This document shows, piece after piece, positions 39,595 to 48,069 of a stretch of DNA of 64,000 bases. Every line of letters starts with the position of its first letter. Position 1 is the first letter of the stretch. The notes under the pieces are model-generated. The model was not told the DNA's origin and did no database searches. It worked only from the letters and a program-made list of their open reading frames with translations. Origin of the DNA: CAWAXW01 sp963786155. GTDB taxonomy: Bacteria > Actinomycetota > CADDZG01 > WHSQ01. The position numbers were made by a program, and so were the translations under genes. The stretch lies in assembly GCA_963786155.1 (NCBI GenBank), contig CAWAXW010000006.1:620001-684000 (forward strand), in the 5' to 3' direction.

Positions 39595-40320
39595 TTGACG
39601 GAGCGCCTGTACTCCGAGTTCGCCCAATGGTGGACTCTCCTCTCGCCTCCGTACGAGTACGAGGAGGAGGCGGCCTTCTACCGCCGAGCCCTCGAGGAGC
39701 ATGCTACGAACGACCTCGAGACGTTGTTGGAGCTCGGATCGGGAGGCGGTAACAACGCGTCGTTCTTGAAGCAGCGATTCGAGATGACCTTGGTGGACCT
39801 CTCACCCTCCATGCTCGAGGTCAGCGCCAACCTGAATCCCGAATGCCGCCACGAGCAGGGCGATATGCGCACGGTGCGGCTGGATGGCACGTTCGACGCG
39901 GTCTTCATCCACGATGCGATCGACTACATCACGACGCCGGAGGACCTGAGGAAGGTCTTTCGCACCGTCAACGTCCATCTGGTTCCCGGCGGCGTCGCGC
40001 TTTTCGCGCCCGACTTCGTCCGGGAGCAATTCCACGAGATGACCGACCACGGCGGGACCGATGGCCCGGAGCGAGGTCTGCGATATCTGGAGTGGACGTG
40101 GGACCCCGACCCCGCAGATCACACATACATCACCGACTTTGCCTACCTCCTGCGCGTGGGGGAGGACGTGCGGGTCGAGCACGACCGCCACATCTGCGGC
40201 CTCTTCTCGACCGACGAATGGCTCACGGCCATGGCGGATGAGGGTCTGCAAGGCCAAGCCCTCCCACGTGAGACAGACGAAGAGCTGGGCCTGACCGTTT
40301 TCGTCGCCCGTTCTGGCTAG
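39595..40320 (+). CDS. SAM-dependent class I methyltransferase
   Basis: A 241-residue protein starting at a TTG two bases after the preceding stop. Motif I is LLELGSGGGNNASFL, motif II acidic TLVDLS, then EQGDMRTVRLDGTFDAVFIH and PGGVALFAPDF. This is the usual Rossmann methyltransferase layout (Methyltransf_25/11). The substrate is unknown; a small-molecule target is likely. No strong ribosome-binding site is visible, so translation may be coupled to the upstream gene. Confidence 0.85.
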   Translation: MTERLYSEFAQWWTLLSPPYEYEEEAAFYRRALEEHATNDLETLLELGSGGGNNASFLKQRFEMTLVDLSPSMLEVSANLNPECRHEQGDMRTVRLDGTFDAVFIHDAIDYITTPEDLRKVFRTVNVHLVPGGVALFAPDFVREQFHEMTDHGGTDGPERGLRYLEWTWDPDPADHTYITDFAYLLRVGEDVRVEHDRHICGLFSTDEWLTAMADEGLQGQALPRETDEELGLTVFVARSG

Positions 40321-40364
40321 CCGCCCTTGTTGGCAGGGGCCGGTGGGCTCATCATGGTCCGACT

Positions 40365-41489
40365 ATGGCCGATCCTACGCAGCCGGCTGCCGGCGACCTC
40401 AGACCCCCATCGAGGCGAGGGTTCCGTTCGGTAGGGCGAACCGCGAGGGCTTTCTTTCGGCTCCCGCGGATGCGCGGATTTGCCATCCTTCTGATCCTGT
40501 TCGGAGTGGCCGTAACCCTCGCGATCATCAACTTCACGCTTCGTTACGAGCACCCGGACACCGGACGTGATCTCGACGTCTGGGAGTCCATCTATGTGGT
40601 CTTCACGCTGCTCGTGCTGGGCGGGAGCTATCCCTGGCCCGATGATCCGGTAACGCGGTTCCTGTTCTTCGCAGTGCCTCTGCTCGGTCTCGCCGTGATC
40701 GGACAGGGTTTGTTCGGACTGGCCGGCGCCATCTTCAATCGACAGAAATGGGAGATAGCTGTGGCATCTACCTACAAGGATCACGTCATCCTCTGCGGAC
40801 TGGGCCGGGTGGGGTACCGCGTGCTCGGTTGGCTGAGGAAACTCGATCAGGACGTGGTTCTGATCGAGAGCGATGCGAATCATCCGATGATGGATCAGGT
40901 CCGAGCGTGGAAGATCCCGACGGTGATCGCCGACGCCCGGAGGGCGGAGGTGCTCGAGGAGGCCGGCCTGCGCGCCGCCGAATCCATAGTGCCTTGTACG
41001 AACGACGACCTCGTGAACCTCACGATCGCGACCTCGGCCCGGGCGATCCGTCCCGACATCAGGGTCGTCCTCCGAACCTTCGAAGACTCGTTGGCTCGCA
41101 ACCTCCAGAAGGGCTTCGACATCAACTTTGCTTACTCGACATCGGCTCTGGCGGCTCCGGCCTTTGCAGCCGCGGCTCTGCGGGCTCCGGTCGACTATGC
41201 ATTCGCATTCGACGACGATCGGATGCTCTTGACGATCTCCGAGTTCACCGTCGTGGAAGAGTCGACCCTGGTCGGATACACGGTCGGCCGGATGGAGGAC
41301 CAGTACGACGTGGAGGTATTGGCGATCAAGACCGATGCGGTGCGCCTCAACCCTCCCGACGACACCCCGATCGGCGCAGGGAACCGCTTCATCGTTAGCG
41401 GCACGGTTGAAGCGATGATGGGCCTCGCTGTCGTAACCCCACCAACGCGCGAGCTCAGCAGGTACCTTGCACGCCGGAACAAAGAGTGA
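40365..41489 (+). CDS. K+ channel-like protein with RCK (TrkA-N) domain, atypical selectivity filter
   Basis: A 374-residue protein with two membrane helices (GFAILLILFGVAVTLAIINF; FLFFAVPLLGLAVIGQGLFG) flanking a pore-loop-like segment, then an RCK_N domain (HVILCGLGRVGYRVLGWLRK, VLIESD, TNDDLVNLTIA) and an RCK_C-like domain. The architecture is that of ligand-gated K+ channels. Where TVGYG would be expected the loop reads LVLGGSYPWPDD, so it may not be a classical K+ filter. It lies 41 bases before a KimA-type importer, consistent with joint K+ homeostasis. Confidence 0.82.
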   Translation: MADPTQPAAGDLRPPSRRGFRSVGRTARAFFRLPRMRGFAILLILFGVAVTLAIINFTLRYEHPDTGRDLDVWESIYVVFTLLVLGGSYPWPDDPVTRFLFFAVPLLGLAVIGQGLFGLAGAIFNRQKWEIAVASTYKDHVILCGLGRVGYRVLGWLRKLDQDVVLIESDANHPMMDQVRAWKIPTVIADARRAEVLEEAGLRAAESIVPCTNDDLVNLTIATSARAIRPDIRVVLRTFEDSLARNLQKGFDINFAYSTSALAAPAFAAAALRAPVDYAFAFDDDRMLLTISEFTVVEESTLVGYTVGRMEDQYDVEVLAIKTDAVRLNPPDDTPIGAGNRFIVSGTVEAMMGLAVVTPPTRELSRYLARRNKE

Positions 41490-41530
41490 CTGACGTTGAC
41501 TAGCAAGGAAGGAGAGGCGGTGAGCTTCTC

Positions 41531-43810
41531 TTGAGCAAGACCCAGGTCCTGAAGCGAGTGCTCCTCGGCCGCACCATGGCCACATCGGAGATGGGCCACA
41601 CGCTGCTGCCCAAGACCATCGCCCTGCCGGTGTTCTCCTCGGACGCGCTGTCCTCGGTGGCGTACGCGACCCAGGAGATCCTCCTGGTGCTCGGAATGGC
41701 CGGTGCCGCGGCGCTGTCGAAAGTCGTGCCCATCTCCCTGGCCGTCGCCGGCTTGCTCGCACTGGTAGTCATCTCGTACAGGCAGACGGTGCGTGCTTAT
41801 CCCAGCGGGGGTGGTGCCTACATCGTCTCCAAGGACAACTTGGGTGTCTCTCCGGGTCTGCTCGCGGCCGCAGCCCTCTTGATCGACTATGTCTTGACGG
41901 TCTCGGTTTCGATCACGGCCGGGACCGAGGCGGTGTTGACCGCGGTCCCCGGTCTCAGCGAGTTCCGGATCGGGATCGCCCTCCTTTTCATCGCCTTCGT
42001 CGCAATGATGAACCTCAGAGGTGTCAAGGAGTCGGGCGTCTTCTTTGCGGTGCCGACATATCTCTTCATCGCGTCGATCGCCATCCTGATCCTCACCGGT
42101 TTCGTCAAATGCCTCGGCGGATGCCCGGTATCAGAGAGCGCCGGCACCGAGTTGCACCACGCATCTACGCTCAGCTTCTTCCTTATCCTCAAGGCCTTCG
42201 CCGCCGGCACAACCGCGCTTACGGGCGTAGAGGCGATCTCCAATGGCGTCCCGGCCTTTAGATACCCACAGTCGAAGAACGCCGCGGCCACCCTGACGAT
42301 CATGGGGTCGATAAGCATCTCCATGTTCCTCGGGGTTTCGTGGCTGGCCGACAAGATGCAGGTGCGCTACGTACACGGACAGGAACAATCCGTGCTGGGA
42401 GACATCGCCCACACGACGTTCGGCGGGGGACTCGGTTTCTATATCGTCCAGGCCGCGACCGCAGCTATCTTGATCCTGGCCGCCAATACGGCGTTCGCCG
42501 ACTTCCCCAGGTTGGCCTCGATCCTCGCGACCGACCGATTCATGCCTCGTCAGCTGATGAACCGTGGAGACCGATTGGTCTTCTCGAATGGGGTCCTGAT
42601 CCTGTCCGTGTTCGCGGGCGCGTTGATCGTCATCTTCGGAGCGGACCTCAACCGCCTCATCCAGCTTTACCTGGTCGGAGTGTTCGTTTCGTTCACCCTG
42701 TCGCAAGCCGGGATGGTCGTGCATTGGAGGAAATACCGGGAGCCCGGCTGGCAGAGAAGCATCGTCATCAACGCGGTGGGCGCAACGATGACGGCCGTGG
42801 TCCTGGGTGTCGTGATCACAACCAAGTTCCTCGAGGGGGCGTGGATCGTTGTGTTGGCCATCCCTCTATTGATGCTTCTCATGCGCTCGATCCACACCCA
42901 CTACAAGGACGTGGCCGATCAGCTCGCGCATCCCGAGCGGCGCCCCGTCGACCGCAGGACGGGGAACCACTCGATGGTGTTGCTGATCGAGCGCGCCGAT
43001 GCTGCGACCGCCCGGGCCATCGGTTACATCCATTGGGTACGCCCGCGGGAGACGACCGCCGTCACATTCGACAACAACGTCGTCCCGGCGTTCAGACGAA
43101 TGGCTCCCGAAATCCCCATATCCGTGCTCGAACGCGTAGGAAGCAGGCCGGAGAGCATCAAGGCCTACTTGGATTCTCGGAGGGCGAAGCTCCCGCGCGA
43201 GGACTTCCTCAGCCTGGTCATCCCGGAGACCCTGAAGCGGCGTGGGTTGTGGGAGATCTTGAGGAGACCCGCGGTGCACAGGCTCAAGGCCTCTTTCCTC
43301 GGCGAGCGCGATGTCCAGATCCTCAGCGTCCCAGTTGTCCGAAGCGACGTGGGCGGCGAAGCGATGCACGATCCCGCACGCAACTACGTGGTCGTGCTAG
43401 TCGCCGGTATGAATAACGCGACCTTGCAGGCCATCGAGTATGCCGAGACCCTCAACCCGACAGATCTGCGTGCGGTCTCGTTCGGGCTCGACCCGGAGGC
43501 AACGGGGCAGCTTGCGGAGGATTGGATGCGCGGCGACATCCCCGTGCCGTTGGAGGTTGAAGAGTCGCCGTACAGGGACATCGGTCGCTCGCTCGTTGGC
43601 TACATCAGTCAGTTCCAAGCCGACGGGGTCGAACGAGTGGTGACGGTAGTCATCCCCGAGTTCGTCGTGGGGAAGATGCGCCATCAGCTATTGCACGGAC
43701 AGACAGCCCTGCTAGTGAAGAGACATCTCTTGTTCGAGAAAGGGGTAGTGGTCGCCAGCGTCCCCTATCACCTCGAAACCGAACGGACCGAGAGTACTGG
43801 CGGTAAGTAG
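41531..43810 (+). CDS. kimA: KimA-type K+:H+ symporter (APC superfamily)
   Basis: A 759-residue protein. The first ~480 residues are twelve membrane helices closely following Bacillus KimA/YdaO: ALPVFSSDALSSVAYATQEI, SYRQTVRAYPSGGGAYIVSK, LIDYVLTVSVSITAGTEAVL, LTGVEAISNGVPAFRYP and LAANTAFADFPRLASILATD. The C-terminal ~280 residues are cytosolic. KimA is a high-affinity K+ importer inhibited by cyclic di-AMP in Firmicutes; regulation here is unknown and no c-di-AMP riboswitch is seen upstream. The start TTG has an AAGGAGAGG about 14 bases upstream. It overlaps the converging MoaD-sialidase gene by 43 bases. Confidence 0.9.
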   Translation: MSKTQVLKRVLLGRTMATSEMGHTLLPKTIALPVFSSDALSSVAYATQEILLVLGMAGAAALSKVVPISLAVAGLLALVVISYRQTVRAYPSGGGAYIVSKDNLGVSPGLLAAAALLIDYVLTVSVSITAGTEAVLTAVPGLSEFRIGIALLFIAFVAMMNLRGVKESGVFFAVPTYLFIASIAILILTGFVKCLGGCPVSESAGTELHHASTLSFFLILKAFAAGTTALTGVEAISNGVPAFRYPQSKNAAATLTIMGSISISMFLGVSWLADKMQVRYVHGQEQSVLGDIAHTTFGGGLGFYIVQAATAAILILAANTAFADFPRLASILATDRFMPRQLMNRGDRLVFSNGVLILSVFAGALIVIFGADLNRLIQLYLVGVFVSFTLSQAGMVVHWRKYREPGWQRSIVINAVGATMTAVVLGVVITTKFLEGAWIVVLAIPLLMLLMRSIHTHYKDVADQLAHPERRPVDRRTGNHSMVLLIERADAATARAIGYIHWVRPRETTAVTFDNNVVPAFRRMAPEIPISVLERVGSRPESIKAYLDSRRAKLPREDFLSLVIPETLKRRGLWEILRRPAVHRLKASFLGERDVQILSVPVVRSDVGGEAMHDPARNYVVVLVAGMNNATLQAIEYAETLNPTDLRAVSFGLDPEATGQLAEDWMRGDIPVPLEVEESPYRDIGRSLVGYISQFQADGVERVVTVVIPEFVVGKMRHQLLHGQTALLVKRHLLFEKGVVVASVPYHLETERTESTGGK

Positions 43811-45111
43811 CGAGCGACGGTCGACCAATTGGCGCCTCCGTCGGCGGAGCCGAATACGTCACCTGAGGTGGCGCCGAAATAGAGCCCTAGTTCGGGGCCA
43901 CCCCGGTCGTCGCCACAGAACGCCTGGCGCAGCACGGTGAGGTACGCGTCGTTCTCCGGGAGGCCCCGGCCGCGCGCGTTCCAGGTAGTCCCTCCGTCGT
44001 TCGTCTCGTAGACGCGCACCTTGCCTTCGGGCGTCGTGCGATCCTCGGCACCGGTAAGTGGGATCACGTAGGCGCGCTTTGGATCGGTCGGATCGATCAC
44101 GAGTGGGAAACCAAAATCCGAGGGAAGACCTCCATCCACGCCGATGTCGGTCCAAGACTCACCCGCGTTGTCGGATCGATAGACACCGCCGTGGAACTGC
44201 ATGTACAAGGTGTCGGGTTCCATCGGGCTGCGTTTCATGTCGTGCACGCACAGTGCGTACGTGCCCTCTCGTGCTTCCTCCGGTATGTAGCCGGGGACGA
44301 GGCCGGTGAATCCCGTACGCCACGACGAGCCCCCGTCGTCGGAGAGCCAGACGCCTGCGGCCGATATCCCAACCGCGATGCGAGACGGATCGTCCGGCCA
44401 TTGACAGATCGAGTGCAGGCACTGGCCGCCGGCACCCGCTCCCCATTCGGATCTCTCGGGTATGTCCCAGAGCCCGCGATTGAGTGACCACGTCCGGCCC
44501 CCGTCCTCGCTCTTGAACAGGGCCCCGGGAGCTACTCCTGCATAGACGACACCCTCTTCGACACCAGGTTCGATCGTCCAGATGCGCTCGACCGACGCGT
44601 CCGCATCATCGGGGAACACAGGGCCCTGGGTCTGCTCCCATCCTTCGACCGCGTCTTCGGAAGCGAACACGCGCGGCCCGAAATGCGAATCGGTGACCGA
44701 TGCGAGGTAGGTGCCGCTGCGGGGATCGCGGATCGCATACTCGACGGAGTAGCCCTTGAAGGCGCGGCCGGCGATCTCCATCTCTCCGCCTCGGGGGCCG
44801 CGCAACACGACCAGACCCTTGCGCGTCCCGACGAGCAGCTCGGCTTCGTCCGACCCCCCGGAGATGGCCGGCAGGATCCGAACCTCGTCGTTTTCGTTCA
44901 CGGCTTCTTCTAGCCCGACTGCCTCGCCATTCAGGAAGATCTTGACGTGGGGGCGCAGTGCTCCCTGTTCGTCTCTCACGCGGCCGGCGAGGTCCGGGTA
45001 GCGCGACTCGAGCTCGGCGACGAGCCCCCGCACATCGGCGGCCGACACCGCTACTTCCGCCTCGCCCCCGATCAGATCGCGGAGCGTGGAAGGGAGATAG
45101 ACCAGGGTCAT
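43768..45111 (-). CDS. Fusion of MoaD/ThiS ubiquitin-like domain with sialidase/BNR-type beta-propeller
   Basis: A 447-residue protein. Residues 1-86 are a beta-grasp MoaD/ThiS fold (VYLPSTLRDLIGGEAEVAVS, VKIFLNGEAVGLEEAVNEND, EVRILPAISGG) with the family's C-terminal Gly-Gly at 85-86. Instead of ending there the chain continues into a propeller with BNR Asp boxes: SEDGGRTWSL, SDDGGSSWRT, SDNAGESWTD, TNDGGTTWNA and SADGGANWST. In free MoaD/ThiS the terminal Gly is adenylated to carry sulfur. Here that needs proteolytic release, or the domain has another use. No signal peptide is present, so the propeller is cytosolic. Confidence 0.85.
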   Translation of the reverse strand: MTLVYLPSTLRDLIGGEAEVAVSAADVRGLVAELESRYPDLAGRVRDEQGALRPHVKIFLNGEAVGLEEAVNENDEVRILPAISGGSDEAELLVGTRKGLVVLRGPRGGEMEIAGRAFKGYSVEYAIRDPRSGTYLASVTDSHFGPRVFASEDAVEGWEQTQGPVFPDDADASVERIWTIEPGVEEGVVYAGVAPGALFKSEDGGRTWSLNRGLWDIPERSEWGAGAGGQCLHSICQWPDDPSRIAVGISAAGVWLSDDGGSSWRTGFTGLVPGYIPEEAREGTYALCVHDMKRSPMEPDTLYMQFHGGVYRSDNAGESWTDIGVDGGLPSDFGFPLVIDPTDPKRAYVIPLTGAEDRTTPEGKVRVYETNDGGTTWNARGRGLPENDAYLTVLRQAFCGDDRGGPELGLYFGATSGDVFGSADGGANWSTVARYLPPVLSVRSVSR

Positions 45112-45201
45112 TCGGAGAAGTTAGCGCAAGCCGGCAGCCCCCGTTTAGTGCCGCCCCCCATGCAACTATGGGTCCTTCACCGGCGAGGAGAGGAGCGGGT
45201 T

Positions 45202-45927
45202 ATGGCCGAGGCTACGAAGGATCAACACCTCGATTTCAGCGACCTGAAGGCCCTCTACATCAACTGCACGCTCAAGCGATCGCCCGAATCGTCACACACG
45301 CAACTTCTGATGGACAACTCAATCGAGATCATGAAGAAGCAGGGTGTCGAGGTCGAGAACCTCCGCGCCGTCGATCTCGACCTCGCCATCGGGGTGTGGC
45401 CCGACATGACCGAGCATGGGGCGGCGACCGACGAGTGGCCTCAGATCTTTCCCAAGGTCATGGCCGCCGACATCCTCGTGATCGGATCGCCTATCTGGTT
45501 GGGCGAAAAGTCGTCGGTGTGCACCCACCTGATCGAACGGCTCTACGGCAACTCGAGTCTCCTGAACGACTCGGGTCAGTACGCGTACTACGGCCGCGCC
45601 GGCGGTTGCCTGATCACCGGCAACGAGGACGGGATCAAGCACTGCTCGATGAGCATCCTCTACGCGCTCCAACACCTCGGCTACTCGATCCCGCCCCAGG
45701 CCGACGCGGGTTGGATCGGCGAGGCCGGGCCCGGACCGTCTTATGGGGACGACGGGTACGGCCTGGACAACGACTTCACGAACCGCAACACGACGTTCAT
45801 GACCTGGAACCTGCTGCACCTCGCCAGGATGCTGAAGGACCGCGGCGGCTTCCCCGCCCACGGCAACCAGCGCTCCGAATGGGACGCAGGCTGCCGGTTC
45901 GATTACCCGAACCCCGAACACCGCTGA
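45202..45927 (+). CDS. Flavodoxin-like NAD(P)H-dependent FMN reductase family protein
   Basis: A 241-residue protein with GAGGAGAGGAG upstream of the ATG. The N-terminal phosphate-binding loop is LYINCTLKRSPESSHTQ, then VIGSPIWLGEKSSV and GRAGGCLITGNEDGIKHCSM as in flavodoxin-fold quinone/FMN reductases. It has no signal peptide. The product probably reduces quinones or flavins in the cytosol; the exact acceptor is unknown. It is divergent from the MoaD-sialidase gene and 37 bases upstream of a methyltransferase gene. Confidence 0.85.
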   Translation: MAEATKDQHLDFSDLKALYINCTLKRSPESSHTQLLMDNSIEIMKKQGVEVENLRAVDLDLAIGVWPDMTEHGAATDEWPQIFPKVMAADILVIGSPIWLGEKSSVCTHLIERLYGNSSLLNDSGQYAYYGRAGGCLITGNEDGIKHCSMSILYALQHLGYSIPPQADAGWIGEAGPGPSYGDDGYGLDNDFTNRNTTFMTWNLLHLARMLKDRGGFPAHGNQRSEWDAGCRFDYPNPEHR

Positions 45928-45964
45928 ACCCACCCGCCGATCCTTCGGACGCTATGGTTGGCGC

Positions 45965-46804
45965 ATGGCGGGCGAAGCCCACGAGCACAGCCGGGAACTC
46001 TGGGACGAGATGGCCGCGGGGTGGGAAAGCAAGCGCGACTTCATGTGGAGGACGACCCGCCACGTTGCCGAATGGTTGGTCGCCAACGTTCGGGCGCGCG
46101 ACGGTGACACGATCCTCGACCTCGCCGGAGGCCCGGGCGAAGTTGGCTTCCTGGTCGCCTCACACATCGGTCCATCCGGCCGGCTGATCGAAACTGATTT
46201 CGCGCCCCAGATGGTCGACGTCGCGCGCCGACGCGCCGACGCGCTCGGGTTGAGCAACGTCGAGACGCGCGTTCTTGACGCAGAGAAGATGGATCTCGCC
46301 GACGACTCAGTCGATGGGATCATCTGTCGCTGGGGATTCATGCTGATGCTCGACCCGAGGGCGGCCCTTTCCGAGTGCCGGCGCGTCCTCAAGGACGGAG
46401 GTCGCCTCGCGTTGTCGGTGTGGGGCGGTCCCGACAAGAACCCATGGGTGACGGTGACCGGCATGACGATGATCCAGATGGGTCACCAACCGGGCGGAGA
46501 TCCTTTCGGGCCCGGCGGGATGTTCTCGATGGCGGATCACCACACGTTGCGTTCGATGCTTCGAGACGCGGGCTTCGACGACGTAACGATCGAAGAGATG
46601 CCGGTCGACTGGAGCTACGGCTCCTTCGAAGAAGCGTGGGAGTTCATGAGCGAAGTCGCCGGCGCCATCGCGACCCTCGTGAAGACTCTCCCGCCCGACG
46701 AAGTCGAGAAACTCAAGATCGCGCTCGAAGAGAACGTGGAGTCCTTCCGAACCGCCGAGGGCATCACCCTGCCCGGCATAACGATCAACGCCGCAGCCTC
46801 CTAA
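45965..46804 (+). CDS. SAM-dependent methyltransferase (UbiE/COQ5-like)
   Basis: A 279-residue class I methyltransferase. Motif I is ILDLAGGPGEVGFLVA, the acidic loop LIETDFAPQMVDVARRR, then VLDAEKMDLADDSVDGIIC and RVLKDGGRLALSVWG. The profile is that of small-molecule methyltransferases acting on quinone- or lipid-like substrates, with no stronger call possible. The ATG has no strong ribosome-binding site. A short hairpin follows the stop, and the next gene is under its own iron-box promoter. Confidence 0.85.
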   Translation: MAGEAHEHSRELWDEMAAGWESKRDFMWRTTRHVAEWLVANVRARDGDTILDLAGGPGEVGFLVASHIGPSGRLIETDFAPQMVDVARRRADALGLSNVETRVLDAEKMDLADDSVDGIICRWGFMLMLDPRAALSECRRVLKDGGRLALSVWGGPDKNPWVTVTGMTMIQMGHQPGGDPFGPGGMFSMADHHTLRSMLRDAGFDDVTIEEMPVDWSYGSFEEAWEFMSEVAGAIATLVKTLPPDEVEKLKIALEENVESFRTAEGITLPGITINAAAS

Positions 46805-46807
46805 CTT

Positions 46808-46827
46808 GTCCCTCCCAGGAGGGGTTT
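46808..46827 (+). terminator. Short hairpin after methyltransferase gene
   Basis: CCCTC - CCAG - GAGGG at 46810-46823 followed by GTTTGG. The stem is only five base pairs and the T run short, so termination is plausible but weak. Confidence 0.4.
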
Positions 46828-46895
46828 GGCACACGTCTAGCGAAATCCGACAGCGGCGTTAGCTCTACCCCTCGGCTTGGGGGGATGTGTCCGAT

Positions 46896-46924
46896 TTGCT
46901 CCCTCGGTTAGGTTCGCCTAACAT
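46896..46924 (+). promoter_or_regulatory. Promoter with overlapping DtxR/IdeR-like iron box for the FTR1 operon
   Basis: A -35-like TTGCTC (46896-46901) and a -10-like TAACAT (46919-46924) are separated by 17 bp. Overlapping the -10 is the perfect palindrome GTTAGG-TTCG-CCTAAC (46907-46922), close to the actinobacterial iron-box core TTAGGTTAGSCTAACC. The next genes encode an iron-permease system, so iron-dependent repression is the natural reading. Both the box and the promoter are predictions from sequence. Confidence 0.7.
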
Positions 46925-46968
46925 CGGCGCGCCGAACACAACTCGTAAGGGTGACCGAAAGGATTGCG

Positions 46969-48069
46969 ATGCAGAGGCCGACCCGCTGGATCGGAGCCAT
47001 CCTCCTTGTGGGAGCGCTGCTCGGAGCGTGCGCCGAGCCAGATTCTGACTCTACGACCTCGGCCGCCGGGAGCGAAAGCGAAGAGGCCGCGGCGGGGGCC
47101 GAGGCCGTGGGCTTCGGCGAGGCTCTCGCCCAGATCAGGGGGCACCACCTCGTTTCCCTGGAGCTTTACGAGGCCGGGGACGACAAGGGGGCGGCAGTCC
47201 ACGCGGGCCATCCCGTCCACGAGATCCTCGCTTCGGTCCAGAGCGAACTGGAGGAGTACGACGCCGAGGCGGGGGAAGAGTTGGCCGCCTCGCTCGAGGA
47301 CGGGCTGAGCGCAGTGAACGAGGGCCGTCTCGCAGAGGAGGTCGCGGCCGCTTACGAGGAGACCGCGGCGCTGACCGAAGAAGCGCTCGCGGCGGTCGTC
47401 GGCGATGGATCGGATGAGTCCTCGTACAAGGGGTCGGTCATCTCGGCGTTGTTGTCGACGGCCGCGCACGAGTACGAGGAAGCGGTTGGCGCCAACGGCA
47501 TCCGTCTGCTTGCCGAGTATCAGGATGGCTACGCGTTCGTGAGTGAGGCGCGCAGTCTGTACGAAGAGATCGCCGCTGACGTCGAGGCGGCTTCGGCCGA
47601 AGAGGCGGAAGAGATCGAGGAAGCATTCGCGACCCTGGAGGCGGCGCTGCCATCACCCGAGCCTCCCGCCGAGCTCGCCGACAAGTTGGACGTTGAGGCT
47701 GCCGCCGAGCTGATCGGTCACGAGCTCGAGGAAACCGTCGGAGCCGAGCCCGTCGTCGAGTCGGATCCCGCCGAGGTCGTCGAGCACATCGAGGAGCTGC
47801 TCACCGAGATCGCGGAGACCTATGCCGCGGGCGATGCGGAGGCCGCCGCCGAGTTGTCGGCCGAGGCCTACCTGGAGAACTACGAGGTCATCGAGGCCGA
47901 CGTGATCGAGCTTGCCCCGGAGGTCAACGAGGAGCTCGAGCCGTTGCTCGGTGCAGCGCTTCGTGAGCAGCTCCAGGCCGGCGCCTCACAAGAAGAGATC
48001 GAGTCCATGATCGCCCGCGCTCGGGAGCTCCTGCAGGAAGCGCTCGAGGTGCTCGAGGGCGAGGAGTGA
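46969..48069 (+). CDS. Acidic lipoprotein of the FTR1 iron-uptake operon
   Basis: About 366 residues from the ATG at 46969, which has AAGG upstream; a GTG at 46951 is an alternative. The lipobox LLGACA predicts a lipid-anchored surface protein. The mature chain is extremely Glu/Ala-rich and helical, with His-containing segments (AQIRGHHLVSLELYEAGDDK, VHAGHPVHEI). Its C-terminal part resembles the extracytoplasmic N-terminal helical domain of the neighbouring FTR1 permease. By position it plays the metal-capturing role that EfeO plays with EfeU, but the EfeO/M75 signature is not clear. The stop overlaps the next start (TGATG). Confidence 0.72.
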   Translation: MQRPTRWIGAILLVGALLGACAEPDSDSTTSAAGSESEEAAAGAEAVGFGEALAQIRGHHLVSLELYEAGDDKGAAVHAGHPVHEILASVQSELEEYDAEAGEELAASLEDGLSAVNEGRLAEEVAAAYEETAALTEEALAAVVGDGSDESSYKGSVISALLSTAAHEYEEAVGANGIRLLAEYQDGYAFVSEARSLYEEIAADVEAASAEEAEEIEEAFATLEAALPSPEPPAELADKLDVEAAAELIGHELEETVGAEPVVESDPAEVVEHIEELLTEIAETYAAGDAEAAAELSAEAYLENYEVIEADVIELAPEVNEELEPLLGAALREQLQAGASQEEIESMIARARELLQEALEVLEGEE

